Source of the DNA: Vibrio nereis NBRC 15637
Lineage (GTDB): Bacteria > Pseudomonadota > Gammaproteobacteria > Enterobacterales > Vibrionaceae
Direction of reading: 5' to 3'
Assembly (NCBI RefSeq): GCF_001591105.1
Contig: NZ_BCUD01000009.1
Span: 62,001 to 126,000 of the forward strand
Length of the DNA: 64,000 nt
The notes under the pieces are model-generated. The model saw only the letters and a program-made list of their open reading frames with translations. It was not told the origin of the DNA and ran no database searches. The stretch's first letter is position 1. Each line of letters opens with the position of its first letter. Made by a program: the position numbers and the translations under genes. Positions 44,229-54,061 of the stretch are shown here, piece by piece.

Positions 44229-45944
44229 ATGAAACACAATCATTTATCTACCTCTTCTACGGAAGAGCATCATACGCAACTATTGTTGCCAGAAATAGAA
44301 ACTGTAAATCAGGTTGCTACTGCAAATAAAACAAAGGAGAAAGCGGAAAAAGAGATGCGTTCGCAACAGAACGACCCTGCTCAGCTCGAACTGGAACTCG
44401 ATTTCGAGACGGATACAGGCAATACAGGCAATACAGGCAATACAGGGATGTGGCGCTTACCCATACCATTGAGTGAAATCAATTTACCTGAAGTAATGCA
44501 ACTTCGCGATGAAATGCTCCCCCGTGCGATACAAAAATTTGTTCGAGAGAAGTCTTTCAGTATCGATAATATGGCGCCAGACTTTCTAGCCGTGTCACTT
44601 ATTGTAATGGGGGCTGGAATTATTGGCAGTAATGTAGAGATCGAACCGAAGAAAAATGATACGTGGCGAATAGCTGCTACTATTTGGTCATTACTCGTAG
44701 GTAAAGCCTCCGCAAGAAAAACGCCAGCTTTAAGCTCTGCCAATTCTTTCGTAGACAGGGTTAAAAAAGAAGTTATTTCTCCGCAGGTAAAAAAGCAAGA
44801 AAGCGTCTACAAGATCAAAAAGAAACGGTTTGATCAGATGCAGTCCACATTAGAAAAGGATCTAGAGCAAGCACTAGAGCAAGGCGATGATACGAGAATA
44901 TCTAAAATTGCCGATAGTCTCGCTGCACTAGTTGAACCTACCTCTGTCGATCGTCGAGATATCTATATAAACGATAGTACGATTGAGGCTCTTACCATTT
45001 GCGCACAATCTAACCCTAGTGGACTTACCGTGGTTAGAGATGAGCTTAGCGGGCTGCTGAATATATTTAACCAACCAAACCGTTCTCACGAGCGAAGCGT
45101 ATACCTAGAAGCGTTTAACGGTAAGCGAAATTCTTACGTTATTAGGCGAGTAGGACGAGAAGATGTCACTCTCGAACAACTGTTTGTTGGTCTCCTCGGC
45201 GGTATTCAGCCTGACATGTTAAAACCACTCATCACTTCTGCTATGAATGGACAAGCCGCTGATGGATTTTTAGAGCGTTGTCTACAAATGTCGGTTTACC
45301 CGACTTCAAACCAGCGAAAAGTCACTGATTGCAAGGTTTCAGAGCGTGCATCTAACGATGTATTCCACACTTTTTCAAAACTCGCCGAGTTAAATACCCC
45401 GAGAGAGCCTATCGTACTCAAGTTCGACTACGAAGCACAAAAAAAATGGAGTAAGTGGTCAGAAGAAGCACTGAGAGACGAACTCACATCTCCAACAGAG
45501 CTGGAGTCGTATCATGTAAAAAGACTAGAACACTGCGCAAAACTAGCCATGACATTTCATTTGCTCGACGAGGCATTCAAAACTTCACCCGATGGCGAAT
45601 TTATGCCTCAAACGACTGTTGGTATAGAGAGCCTAAATAGAGCAATGGTTTGGATGCGCTATCTACGTTCTCATGCATACCGCATCATTGCATCGGCAAA
45701 AAATAGTAGTAGTGAAAACAGCCCTGCGTCAGTTTTGTTGTCTCGCCTAAACAAACTCAATGGACAGTTTACGATGTCCCAACTGTCCACTAAAGGTTGG
45801 AAAAACCTTACAAAAGCTGAAGAACGTCATGAGGCTATCGAAACTCTCCTTGCTCACGGTTACATAAAAGAGGCTCGGATTTTGATAGGCTCCTCGGCTA
45901 AATCAGTTAAGGGTTTCGTCATTCACCCTCACTATCAACAATAA
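44229..45944 (+). CDS. DUF3987-domain protein
   Basis: 571 residues. A disordered N-terminus (about 75 residues) with a TGN-TGN-TGN repeat is encoded by three 9-bp units at 44415-44441. The DUF3987 core (about 85-480) contains AVSLIVMGAGIIGSNVEIEPK and a P-loop-like LLVGKASARKTPAL, then VRDELSGLL. DUF3987 proteins are replicative primase/helicase-associated ATPases common in satellites, plasmids and islands. The Walker A here is degenerate (no classical GxxGxGKT). It probably serves element replication together with the HUH-like protein. Confidence 0.78.
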   Translation: MKHNHLSTSSTEEHHTQLLLPEIETVNQVATANKTKEKAEKEMRSQQNDPAQLELELDFETDTGNTGNTGNTGMWRLPIPLSEINLPEVMQLRDEMLPRAIQKFVREKSFSIDNMAPDFLAVSLIVMGAGIIGSNVEIEPKKNDTWRIAATIWSLLVGKASARKTPALSSANSFVDRVKKEVISPQVKKQESVYKIKKKRFDQMQSTLEKDLEQALEQGDDTRISKIADSLAALVEPTSVDRRDIYINDSTIEALTICAQSNPSGLTVVRDELSGLLNIFNQPNRSHERSVYLEAFNGKRNSYVIRRVGREDVTLEQLFVGLLGGIQPDMLKPLITSAMNGQAADGFLERCLQMSVYPTSNQRKVTDCKVSERASNDVFHTFSKLAELNTPREPIVLKFDYEAQKKWSKWSEEALRDELTSPTELESYHVKRLEHCAKLAMTFHLLDEAFKTSPDGEFMPQTTVGIESLNRAMVWMRYLRSHAYRIIASAKNSSSENSPASVLLSRLNKLNGQFTMSQLSTKGWKNLTKAEERHEAIETLLAHGYIKEARILIGSSAKSVKGFVIHPHYQQ

Positions 45945-46144
45945 AATGAAATAAGAAGCTTTTTAGACAGGTGGAGCTAACTTTCTCCTGTCTAAATTTT
46001 GTTCGAACTGCTTGTTTGTGTTGCACGTTTAAAACACTGTGTATCAACAGTTGATCAAAAAACACTGATTTTTCAACTAAATTTGCTCTGGCAGTATTTC
46101 AACTTTTAAAGTCGTCTCGTCACCAAACGATAGAGGCCGACGTA

Positions 46145-47128
46145 ATGACTATAAAACGCGTAACACGAATTTCGGTAAAGACTGCTGTTAACTGTTTCCG
46201 TAAAGTAATTGAGCTTGATTCAAATCTAGCTAAAACGACGAAAGCTGCTTATCGCAGCAATTTAAATCTAGTAACCAAATTTCTAGGCAAGAAACTCCTT
46301 AAAGACGTTACCGCACATGATCTAGAGGAATTTCTGAATGAGATCCTACCGAATATTCCTCACAGACGAGGTGATGGATACAATACTAAAATGCGTAAAA
46401 ACATCAAAACGGTGTTGAAGATATTGTTCTCTCACTACATAAAAATTGGTGAGTTACGCCGGAATCCGTTCGAGAATGGGATCAAGCTATACGCCAAGGA
46501 TGATCTTAATTTCGTACTTCCCTATACGAAGGAAGAACTAAGAGCACTTGCAGCAGTTGCAGATGGCAGTGGCGTTGTTGAAGCAGTGTTATTTGCAGCT
46601 CGAGAGGGACTACGCCCTTGTGAGCTAATCGCCCTAACTGAAAGCTCTTACAGTCAAGATGATTCAAGACTCCAAGTCAAACAGTCCATGGCTTTAGGTC
46701 ATATGAAATCGCCGAAGACAAATAGTTCTAAGAGGAACTTAGCAATAACGTCTCGATCGGAAGAAGTGTTGATTCAAATGATTCAAAAACCAAATAGGAA
46801 AGATGTTACCTACTGCCTTAATAACAACAGCATTACAGAGAAGTTCATCTTCACGAACCCGGAAGGGGAGTGTTGGGGTGATGCTAAGAAACTATCTCTC
46901 GCCCTCGTTCCTTATTTCGAGAAAGCAGGAGTTAAACCAAGGGGAGTTGCTCCAGCACGTCATTCTTTCATAACCAATAGCATTGAAAGCGGTATGTCAT
47001 TTGAAGAAACCGCAGAATATGTCGGTCACAACAACACTACAACTATCAAAGAGTATTACCTACATTGGAAAGACTATTCTCGAGGAGTCAAATCGCTGCA
47101 ACAGCGTAATGCAGAAAGTACTTTTTAA
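46145..47128 (+). CDS. Tyrosine integrase (right end of island)
   Basis: 327 residues. A SAM-like core-binding domain (about 20-115) precedes a catalytic domain. Catalytic residues are Arg in EGLRPCELIAL, Lys/Ser in SPKTNSSKRNL, the Arg of APARHSF, His in VGHNNT and Tyr in KEYYLHW. The first His of the usual HxxR box is Ala, as in some phage integrases. It reads towards attR and ends about 190 bases before it. It is only distantly similar to the left-end integrase, so the island holds two independent integration modules. Confidence 0.9.
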   Translation: MTIKRVTRISVKTAVNCFRKVIELDSNLAKTTKAAYRSNLNLVTKFLGKKLLKDVTAHDLEEFLNEILPNIPHRRGDGYNTKMRKNIKTVLKILFSHYIKIGELRRNPFENGIKLYAKDDLNFVLPYTKEELRALAAVADGSGVVEAVLFAAREGLRPCELIALTESSYSQDDSRLQVKQSMALGHMKSPKTNSSKRNLAITSRSEEVLIQMIQKPNRKDVTYCLNNNSITEKFIFTNPEGECWGDAKKLSLALVPYFEKAGVKPRGVAPARHSFITNSIESGMSFEETAEYVGHNNTTTIKEYYLHWKDYSRGVKSLQQRNAESTF

Positions 47129-47150
47129 GATAAGTGTTCGAGATAAATCA

Positions 47151-47177
47151 AGCGCCCAAAGCTGGGCGCTTTTTTTG
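47151..47177 (+). terminator. Terminator of the right integrase
   Basis: AGCGCCCA (47151-47158) with TGGGCGCT (47163-47170), then a T-run. Confidence 0.88.
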
Positions 47178-47313
47178 TTGTAAATAAAATTGCCGCTGTC
47201 ACGATCTTTTGATACATTCAAGGCAGAATTTGTCAATTAACCCTCATGCCAACAAATCATAACACATTGTTAGTAAAGGACTTTGGCTTAAAGTAAATGT
47301 ACGTCAGATAGTT

Positions 47314-47340
47314 TTCAAATCCCTATCTCTCCGCCACATT
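47314..47340 (+). repeat. attR direct repeat of the tRNA-Ser island
   Basis: 27 bp identical to 19199-19225: a copy of the tRNA-Ser 3' end with no tRNA body upstream. Confidence 0.95.
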
Positions 47341-47342
47341 CG

Positions 47343-47376
47343 AAAAGCCCGCTGAGTAATCAGCGGGCTTTTTTCG
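47343..47376 (+). terminator. Original chromosomal tRNA-Ser terminator
   Basis: AAGCCCGCTGA (47345-47355), GTAA loop, TCAGCGGGCTT (47360-47370) and a T-run, directly after attR. Before integration it would have followed the tRNA. Confidence 0.85.
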
Positions 47377-47463
47377 TTATTGTGCCTAAACTAGACCATT
47401 TCTGCCATCTGATCTGGGTTTGTCCTATTAGAGATCAAGGTAGATGCAGATGATGGAGTTAGC

Positions 47464-49533
47464 TTAGAACTGGTAGTCAGCAACAATACCGAACGTACGC
47501 GGGTTACCCACTTCATACATACTGTTCTTATGTCGTATTACGTAATCTGAATCGGCTGCGTTTTTAACGTACCCACGCACAGTAAAGTTATCGACAGCAT
47601 AGCCCGCATTCAGGTTTAACACGGTATAGTTTCCAGCAGTCTTACTCTCTGTATTGACTAAGTCAGTGTAGTAGTCAGAGACACGATTAACGCGCGCACC
47701 AAAGAACAGCCCCGAGTCTAAATGTTGAGTAAAGCCTAGCCCTACAGAGAGGTCGGGCGCATAGCTAAACTCTTTTCCTTTCAGTTCTTCAATGGTTCCT
47801 GAAGGCCCTTGGGTGATTTCTGTCCTTAATAGACCCGCGAATGCGAAAACGTCTAATCCTGAATCGAAGCCATAGGTTGTCTCGATTTCTGCGCCGTATG
47901 TTTTTCCTTCAGGAATATTGTCGATGTAGTTGTCAAAGCGATTACCACTGTCGCCGTATACGACGGTTTGGTAGTTTTCGTAGTCGTTATAGAAGACGTT
48001 TGCGGTAACGCCTAGCTTATTATCGATAAAGGTTGAGCGAGAGCTAAGCTCATAAGTCCACACTTCTTCTTGGTCAAATACAAACACATCTTGTTGGAAT
48101 TCGTTATAACCAAGCCCGCCAGCGTTGTAGCCCTTACGTGCTGTTAAGCCGAGCATTGAGTTGTCAGAGACTTCAAATGTCAGGCCTACTTTAGGTAGTA
48201 AAATGGTATTGCGCTCGTCAGCTTTGAAATCAAGTGGTAATCGAGAGTGGTCAAAATCGCGTTCAAGCTCATCGATTTCATAGCGAGCCCCGAGTAAAAG
48301 TCCTACACGATTGGTGAGTTGAAGTTTTGAATCAAAGTAAACGGCGTGAGTTTGTACGTCATCTTTTCGATCCATTGAATCAGTTTTGGTGTTCTGATCT
48401 TTTAGATAGCTAGCGATACCCAAAGTAGCACTGTAGCGTTCATCCAGAGAGTCATAAGACAATTTGGCTTCTGCGGTATAGTTCTTCTCGTCTACATCAC
48501 CCCACCAGGTAATACGGGGGTAGGCTTCAAACTCGGTTGAATAATCGCGTCTTGCTAACAAAACATCGAGAGCGAATTCGTCATTAATCAGATAAGCGAT
48601 ATCCAGATTTACGTTCCAACTACTGGTTTTCTGTCGTCGTGTACCGCTTCGGTCCGTGTATTCAAATGTCCCTTCCTTTGACACTAGGTTTGTATATTGA
48701 CCTTCCTCGTTACGACTCCCAACGGTCAGCTTCGCGGTGAGAGTATCGTCATTCAAAGGTTTAAACAGCAATTTACCTCTTACATTGTGAGACTCGATAT
48801 CCGAAGGATTCCATGGATATTGATCGTTATTAGGGAGGGAGTAATCAATCGGTGTATTGCCTTTTGTCCCTTCTGCTGCAAGTCGGAAAGCGAGCTTGTT
48901 ATCGACAATCGGAGCGGAGAACGCCCCAGCTAAATGGTATTTGTTGTCTTCATTCTCATAGCCAGCACGAACTTTACTCTCGGTATAGAACGTTGGATCT
49001 TTTGTTTTGATCACCACGGCGCCACTGATGCTGTTTCTGCCTTGGTTGGTAGATTGTGGGCCTTTATAGATTTCTATTTGTTCGGTATCCCAAAGGCCTG
49101 CTTTGCCAAATGCTTCACCAGTCCAAGATTCGGATACACCGTCCACGGTTGTGTTTACGCGAGGCGTTGCACCCGTCATGAACGTTAGGAAACCTTCACC
49201 AGGCCCGCGACCATCAACTCCGCGTATATGAGGAACCCCAGATGGCGCGTTCAGAACGTTGGGCACACGATCCAGTAAGTCGTAGTAGGTCCGATCCTCA
49301 CCGTTGTCCGCTTCTTCGGTAAATACCGTCACCGAACTGGTGTTTTCCGCCAGAGTTCCTCCTAGTCTTTCACCAGTCACGACGATTGTATCTAGACTCG
49401 TCACCTTGCTGTCTTCGCGCTCTTGGGCGTAGGCCATCGTGTTCAACCCTAAACATGCTGTACCAATAAGTACTGCAAGTTTAGTTTTGTTGGTGCGACA
49501 AATAGGAGTACTGCTTAAATCCATGGGCTTCAT
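47464..49533 (-). CDS. TonB-dependent siderophore receptor
   Basis: 689 residues. A signal peptide ends at MAYAQ (about residue 37). A TonB box-like SLDTIVVTGER is followed by a plug domain (LLDRVPNV, HIRGVDGRG, IEIYKGPQSTNQGRNSISGAVVIKT) and a 22-strand barrel ending in VADYQF with the terminal Phe. It imports an iron-siderophore across the outer membrane. The divergent esterase gene points to enterobactin or another tri-catecholate ester. A Fur box lies in the shared promoter region. The exact Vibrio receptor name is uncertain, so no symbol is given. Confidence 0.9.
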   Translation of the reverse strand: MKPMDLSSTPICRTNKTKLAVLIGTACLGLNTMAYAQEREDSKVTSLDTIVVTGERLGGTLAENTSSVTVFTEEADNGEDRTYYDLLDRVPNVLNAPSGVPHIRGVDGRGPGEGFLTFMTGATPRVNTTVDGVSESWTGEAFGKAGLWDTEQIEIYKGPQSTNQGRNSISGAVVIKTKDPTFYTESKVRAGYENEDNKYHLAGAFSAPIVDNKLAFRLAAEGTKGNTPIDYSLPNNDQYPWNPSDIESHNVRGKLLFKPLNDDTLTAKLTVGSRNEEGQYTNLVSKEGTFEYTDRSGTRRQKTSSWNVNLDIAYLINDEFALDVLLARRDYSTEFEAYPRITWWGDVDEKNYTAEAKLSYDSLDERYSATLGIASYLKDQNTKTDSMDRKDDVQTHAVYFDSKLQLTNRVGLLLGARYEIDELERDFDHSRLPLDFKADERNTILLPKVGLTFEVSDNSMLGLTARKGYNAGGLGYNEFQQDVFVFDQEEVWTYELSSRSTFIDNKLGVTANVFYNDYENYQTVVYGDSGNRFDNYIDNIPEGKTYGAEIETTYGFDSGLDVFAFAGLLRTEITQGPSGTIEELKGKEFSYAPDLSVGLGFTQHLDSGLFFGARVNRVSDYYTDLVNTESKTAGNYTVLNLNAGYAVDNFTVRGYVKNAADSDYVIRHKNSMYEVGNPRTFGIVADYQF

Positions 49534-49616
49534 GACCTGAAAAATCCTTAATCAAAATGAAGAAAAGTCATCGGCATTGTAATGACAACTACGTGTGAAT
49601 CGGCATGGATCTTAAT

Positions 49617-49635
49617 GATAATTGTTTTCATTTTC
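49617..49635. promoter_or_regulatory. Fur box between receptor and esterase genes
   Basis: GATAATTGTTTTCATTTTC matches 14 of 19 bases of the Fur consensus. It lies 84 bp from the receptor start and 52 bp from the esterase start, so iron should repress both. Confidence 0.75.
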
Positions 49636-49686
49636 AATGATGGTTAGAATTGTTTAATGTGATTTGTTTCATATTGAGAGAAGATA

Positions 49687-51033
49687 ATGAGGTGGGATAG
49701 GCACTTGTCGGAAGTTGTTAAAACCAAAGAGAAAACAAGCCGTACTAGCATTGATAGCATCCTTGCAAGAACGGATTGCAGGGTTGGTGATAAAAAATGG
49801 TGGTCAATCATACAGTTTGAAGGCATACCAGTTACGCTCTCAGTTGATGGAGATGACGCGCAAGTCGCGTTTTTGTGGCGCGATTCTTTAGTCGATGGCA
49901 TCTCTCAAGTGGAACACGTGTATATCGACATCAACGGGGTGACCGATCATCACAGCTTTAATATGGCTAGACTGACTCGTATAGAAGGGACGGATGTATG
50001 GTTCTACATTGCCAGACTCAAGCTGACTTGGAGAGGGGGATACGCGTTTATACCCGTGTCTGAACAACAGGCTCAGCCAGAATACACAGGGAGTGAGGAA
50101 GAGAAAAAAGCTCAGCATCGTGACTGGCTAAGAGCGATTTTTCCTCTCAGTTGCCGAGACAAGTTAAACCCTGCAGGGCTGCACCATTGTGATTGGGGCA
50201 AGGTAACCAGCCCTTTGTGTATGCCACAAGCGCTTGCGCAAGCAGACTGGCAACCATTTGATAACGCCGCAGGACAAAGCAAGCACAAGGCGGATCATGT
50301 TATTCAATGGCACAGTAATCTGCTAGACACAACACGTGAGATTTGGGTCTATTCGACGGCCTCTGGTTTCCCTGAACATCCACTGCCTCTAGTGTTAGTG
50401 CTTGATGGGCGTTTTTGGTCGCACTCGTTACCAATCTATGATGCGCTTTCATGTGCAACGCAAAAAGCAAGACTGCCTCAAGCCGTTTATGTCTTGATTG
50501 ATGAAGTGAGCGGGCAGCAGCGGCGCAAAGACTTAAGCTGTAATCCTCAGTTTTGGCAGGCAATAACCAATGAGCTGCTTCCGTTGATTGAAGAGAAATT
50601 TTTGATCACTCAAGAGCCCGCGCGCACCGCCATTGTCGGGCAAAGCCTAGGTGGTTTAGCTGCTATGTATGCTGCGTTGAATTGGCCTGACCGTTTTGGC
50701 CTAGTGGTGTGTCAGTCGGGTTCATTTTGGTGGCCGGATGTTTCTCTTATTAAACCACCGAGTGAGTACTCTCCACCTTTAACCCCCGATTTGCTCAGTG
50801 AAATGAGCCAGAATATCCACGATGGGCTAGGTTCTAACGTGTGCTTAAACATCTTTATGGAGGTGGGAAGTGGTGAAGACATCATGATCGACTTAAATCA
50901 AGATGTATACAATCAGCTTGCGAGGCAGCAGCACCAGATTAATTACCGCGTTTTTGATGGTGGCCATGACCGACTATGTTGGAGAGGCGGAATCATTGAT
51001 GGGCTGTCTTACGTGTTATCTGACTTTTTGTAG
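49687..51033 (+). CDS. fes: Enterobactin esterase (Fes family)
   Basis: 448 residues. An N-terminal Fes-type beta domain (about 1-180) precedes an alpha/beta-hydrolase domain with the nucleophile Ser at about residue 320 in VGQSLGGLAAMY. Asp and His follow (DGGHDRLCWR near the C-terminus). Fes hydrolyses the trilactone of imported ferric enterobactin in the cytoplasm to release iron. No signal peptide was found, which agrees with that location. No enterobactin synthesis genes are in the window, so the pair may use siderophores made by others. Confidence 0.9.
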   Translation: MRWDRHLSEVVKTKEKTSRTSIDSILARTDCRVGDKKWWSIIQFEGIPVTLSVDGDDAQVAFLWRDSLVDGISQVEHVYIDINGVTDHHSFNMARLTRIEGTDVWFYIARLKLTWRGGYAFIPVSEQQAQPEYTGSEEEKKAQHRDWLRAIFPLSCRDKLNPAGLHHCDWGKVTSPLCMPQALAQADWQPFDNAAGQSKHKADHVIQWHSNLLDTTREIWVYSTASGFPEHPLPLVLVLDGRFWSHSLPIYDALSCATQKARLPQAVYVLIDEVSGQQRRKDLSCNPQFWQAITNELLPLIEEKFLITQEPARTAIVGQSLGGLAAMYAALNWPDRFGLVVCQSGSFWWPDVSLIKPPSEYSPPLTPDLLSEMSQNIHDGLGSNVCLNIFMEVGSGEDIMIDLNQDVYNQLARQQHQINYRVFDGGHDRLCWRGGIIDGLSYVLSDFL

Positions 51034-51480
51034 TGCCTGATCTCTTAAAATAGGGCACAAGTATGCGATGAGAACTATTAATTGACTAGACGCAGAAAAT
51101 TATGGTTCAAAGTGTTTTATCAAGCGAATATAAAATAAGGGGTGAGTTATATTTTTACGAAAAATAAAAAATTTTATTTAAACAACTAAGAGGGAAATTG
51201 GTTTCCCATTATTTAAACTGTTGTAAATATTTTAATATTTTGAATTATAGAGATTTTACTTATGTTGAAATATTGGTTTTTGATGAGTTAATAATATGGG
51301 TCAATTTTGACTCATATTGATTTTCATCCAAGAGTTAATAAATGTTTATATAATTAAATTTAGAGTAAAAATACTATTTTAGGAACTGGACTCATATTTT
51401 TTATGATACTTATTTCATTAAATTTATATTGAGGAATATAAATACCGCTCACGTTATTTTTATAATCAATGAGTGTTGTT
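51034..51480 (+). other. Long AT-rich leader upstream of the collagenase gene
   Basis: About 450 bases, far more AT-rich than the flanks, with many A- and T-tracts and no open frame. It probably holds the regulated collagenase promoter and may be an H-NS target (inference). Confidence 0.5.
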
Positions 51481-53907
51481 ATGTCTCATACCTATTTTTT
51501 CCCACGTCACCGGTTAGCGCTGGCTTGTATGCTAGCGAGTGTTTCTGGCTTTTCGTTTGCTCAAAATCAGTGCGAGATTGCTGATCTTCAACAAACAAGT
51601 GATTTAGTCGTTTCCGTCTCTGGGGCTGAGAATAATTGTTACCACGCTTGGTTCTCTGCCCCGGCGGAGACACTCAACGATATCTATAGCGAAGCGAGTT
51701 TAAGCCTCATTCAAGTCGCTCTCGATCAAGAAATCGCTCACTACCGAGGTGAAGCTGAACAAGCCCGTATTTTGGAAAATCTAGGTGAGTTTGTTCGCGC
51801 CGCTTATTACGTACGCTATAACGCTGGTGTGGGTACTCCAGAGTTTTCCGAGGCACTAAGCCAACGTTTCGCTCAGTCGATCAATCTATTCCTTAATAAT
51901 CCTCATGCATTAGCTCAGGGACGTGAGCAAGTTGGCGCCATGAAGAGCCTGACTTTAATGGTCGACAACGTTAAACAACTGCCACTGACGATGGATGCCA
52001 TGATGGCAACCTTGCTGCATTTTAACCGTGAAACCGCGCAAGATAGCCAGTGGGTAGATGGTTTGAACAACTTATTCCGTTCAATGGCCGGCCATGTATC
52101 GAATGATGCGTTTTACCGTTACTTAGCCAACAATACTCAGCATATTGATACGTTAGCGCGATTTGCTGTCGACAATGAGTGGGCATTAGATACCGATGCA
52201 AACTTTATCGTCTTCAACGCGGTACGCGAAACGGGCCGTTTACTTGCTAGCCCAGATCAAGCAACCAAGCAAAAAGCACTGCGCGTAATGCAACAAGTGA
52301 TTGAGCGTCACCCGTTGGGCAGCGAGCACGACAAACTGTGGTTAGCGGCCGTTGAGATGATGAGTTTTTATGCACAAGATGGCCTCAATGGTTTAGACAT
52401 CGAGCAAGCAAAACAAGATCTGGCTGCACGTGTGATGCCAAATCGTTATGAGTGCCAAGGCCCCGCGATCATTCGCTCTGAAGATTTAAGTCAGGCTCAA
52501 GCGGAAAAAGCGTGTGAGGTGCTTGCAGCGAAAGAAACGGATTTCCATCAAGTGGTGAATACCGGCTATCAACCTGTCGCAGACGACTTGAATGAGCGCG
52601 TTGAAGTGGCTGTTTTTGCGAGTAACAGCAGCTACGTAGATTACTCTTCATTTCTGTTTGGTAACACAACCGACAATGGAGGCCAATACTTAGAGGGCAA
52701 TCCATCAAAAGCAGATAATATTGCTCGTTTCGTCGCGTATCGCTACGCAAATGGCGAAGATCTTTCTATTTTGAATCTAGAACACGAATACATGCACTAC
52801 CTAGATGCGCGTTTTAATCAATACGGTACGTTCAGCGATAACCTTGCTCATGGCCATATTGTTTGGTGGCTAGAGGGTCTCGCTGAATATATGCACTATA
52901 AACAAGGCTACAAAGCAGCCATTGATTTGATTGCGAAGGGTAAAGTAAGCCTTTCTACTATTTTTGAAACCACTTATTCGCACGATACAAATCGTATTTA
53001 TCGTTGGGGTTATCTGGCCGTTCGGTTCATGCTAGAAAATCATCCTCAAGATGTTGAAAGCCTATTAGTATTGTCGCGCTCCGGTCAGTTTGCACAGTGG
53101 GCACAACAGGTAAAACAGCTTGGGCAACAATACGATGCCGAATTTGCTCGTTGGCTGGACACGTTAGAAGTCGAACCTGAGCAACCGGGTACCAATCCAG
53201 GTGATCGAGACCCTAATGTTACTGAGCTGGTAGCGAACCAAAGTATTCAACTGAGTGGGGAAACTTATAGCGAGAAACTGTTTTTTGTTGATGTGCCAGC
53301 GAATACCACGCAGTTTAAAGTGACGATAGAAGGGACAGGCGATGCTGATCTTTACATGAGTTACAACAAAGTCGCACACTATTACGATTATGAAGTGAGC
53401 CATAATATAGCTGGCAGTAATGAAGAGATTCAATTTGAGCCAGAACACACGGGTTACATTAAAGCTGGGCGTTACTACATTAGTCTCTCAGGTCGCGATA
53501 GCTACGACTCGCTTAACCTACTGGCTTCAGTAGAAGCGCAAGATCATACCTCAACGACGCGAGAGCAGGATGACTTGGCTCCCATAATGCTTGAGTCAGG
53601 TAAAGCGCAAGTTCTTACGGTGAATCAGCAGCGTTACGCAGCCGTTTATGTGCCTGAAGGCGTGAAAGAAGTGCGTGTTTGGATGTCGAGTCAATCCGAT
53701 GCCAACGACCCATACGGGGCAGGGAATGTGGATTTGTACGCGAGCCGTGAACACTGGCCGACGATCGAGCAGCATGAATACGCGTCGGAGTATTCGGGCA
53801 GCAATGAGTACTTAGTTATTCCTGTCAATAAAACGGGCTACGTGCATTTTTCGCTTCAAGCTTCTCAGCAAGGTGATGATGTTGAAATGTTAGTGTATTT
53901 ACACTAA
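51481..53907 (+). CDS. Secreted microbial collagenase (peptidase M9)
   Basis: 808 residues. After a signal peptide (cleavage near FSFAQ) comes the M9 N-terminal activator domain. The zinc peptidase domain has HEYMH at about residues 435-439 and the third ligand Glu in [10 protein letters not shown]. Two PPC-type C-terminal domains follow (about 580-690 and 700-808), in place of the PKD domain seen in V. alginolyticus ColA. It degrades collagen outside the cell. The ATG at 51481 has GAG upstream; an ATG at 51469 is in frame but has no ribosome-binding site. A terminator follows. Confidence 0.9.
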   Translation: MSHTYFFPRHRLALACMLASVSGFSFAQNQCEIADLQQTSDLVVSVSGAENNCYHAWFSAPAETLNDIYSEASLSLIQVALDQEIAHYRGEAEQARILENLGEFVRAAYYVRYNAGVGTPEFSEALSQRFAQSINLFLNNPHALAQGREQVGAMKSLTLMVDNVKQLPLTMDAMMATLLHFNRETAQDSQWVDGLNNLFRSMAGHVSNDAFYRYLANNTQHIDTLARFAVDNEWALDTDANFIVFNAVRETGRLLASPDQATKQKALRVMQQVIERHPLGSEHDKLWLAAVEMMSFYAQDGLNGLDIEQAKQDLAARVMPNRYECQGPAIIRSEDLSQAQAEKACEVLAAKETDFHQVVNTGYQPVADDLNERVEVAVFASNSSYVDYSSFLFGNTTDNGGQYLEGNPSKADNIARFVAYRYANGEDLSILNLEHEYMHYLDARFNQYGTFSDNLAHGHIVWWLEGLAEYMHYKQGYKAAIDLIAKGKVSLSTIFETTYSHDTNRIYRWGYLAVRFMLENHPQDVESLLVLSRSGQFAQWAQQVKQLGQQYDAEFARWLDTLEVEPEQPGTNPGDRDPNVTELVANQSIQLSGETYSEKLFFVDVPANTTQFKVTIEGTGDADLYMSYNKVAHYYDYEVSHNIAGSNEEIQFEPEHTGYIKAGRYYISLSGRDSYDSLNLLASVEAQDHTSTTREQDDLAPIMLESGKAQVLTVNQQRYAAVYVPEGVKEVRVWMSSQSDANDPYGAGNVDLYASREHWPTIEQHEYASEYSGSNEYLVIPVNKTGYVHFSLQASQQGDDVEMLVYLH

Positions 53908-53932
53908 ATACTGGCAAATAACCTAACCAAAG

Positions 53933-53958
53933 ACGCCACGGAAATGTGGCGTTTTTTT
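53933..53958. terminator. Terminator after the collagenase gene
   Basis: ACGCCAC (53933-53939) with GTGGCGT (53946-53952) and seven T. Confidence 0.85.
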
Positions 53959-54061
53959 GTATACAGTAGTGTCGGGAATAGGGGGTGATAATCTCAGTTT
54001 TTGCGTCGTTTGTTGGTAAAAATACGTCGATTTATACATTTTTCCGAACGAGCTAAGCTAG

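Larger units (their letters stand above)
19199..47340. mobile_element. tRNA-Ser-integrated genomic island, about 28 kb
   Basis: It is bounded by identical 27-bp att repeats and carries tyrosine integrases next to both ends (19289 and 46145). The interior is visibly more AT-rich. It carries candidate phage-defence genes, c-di-GMP genes, a flagellin and possible mobilisation/replication genes. The chromosomal terminator of the tRNA now lies just past attR. Two integrases suggest a composite of two elements, but no internal third att copy was seen. Confidence 0.92.

Noticed and set aside
19226..47313. A third att copy inside the island
   Set aside because: No further copy of the tRNA-Ser 3' end was noticed by eye; a degenerate one cannot be excluded.
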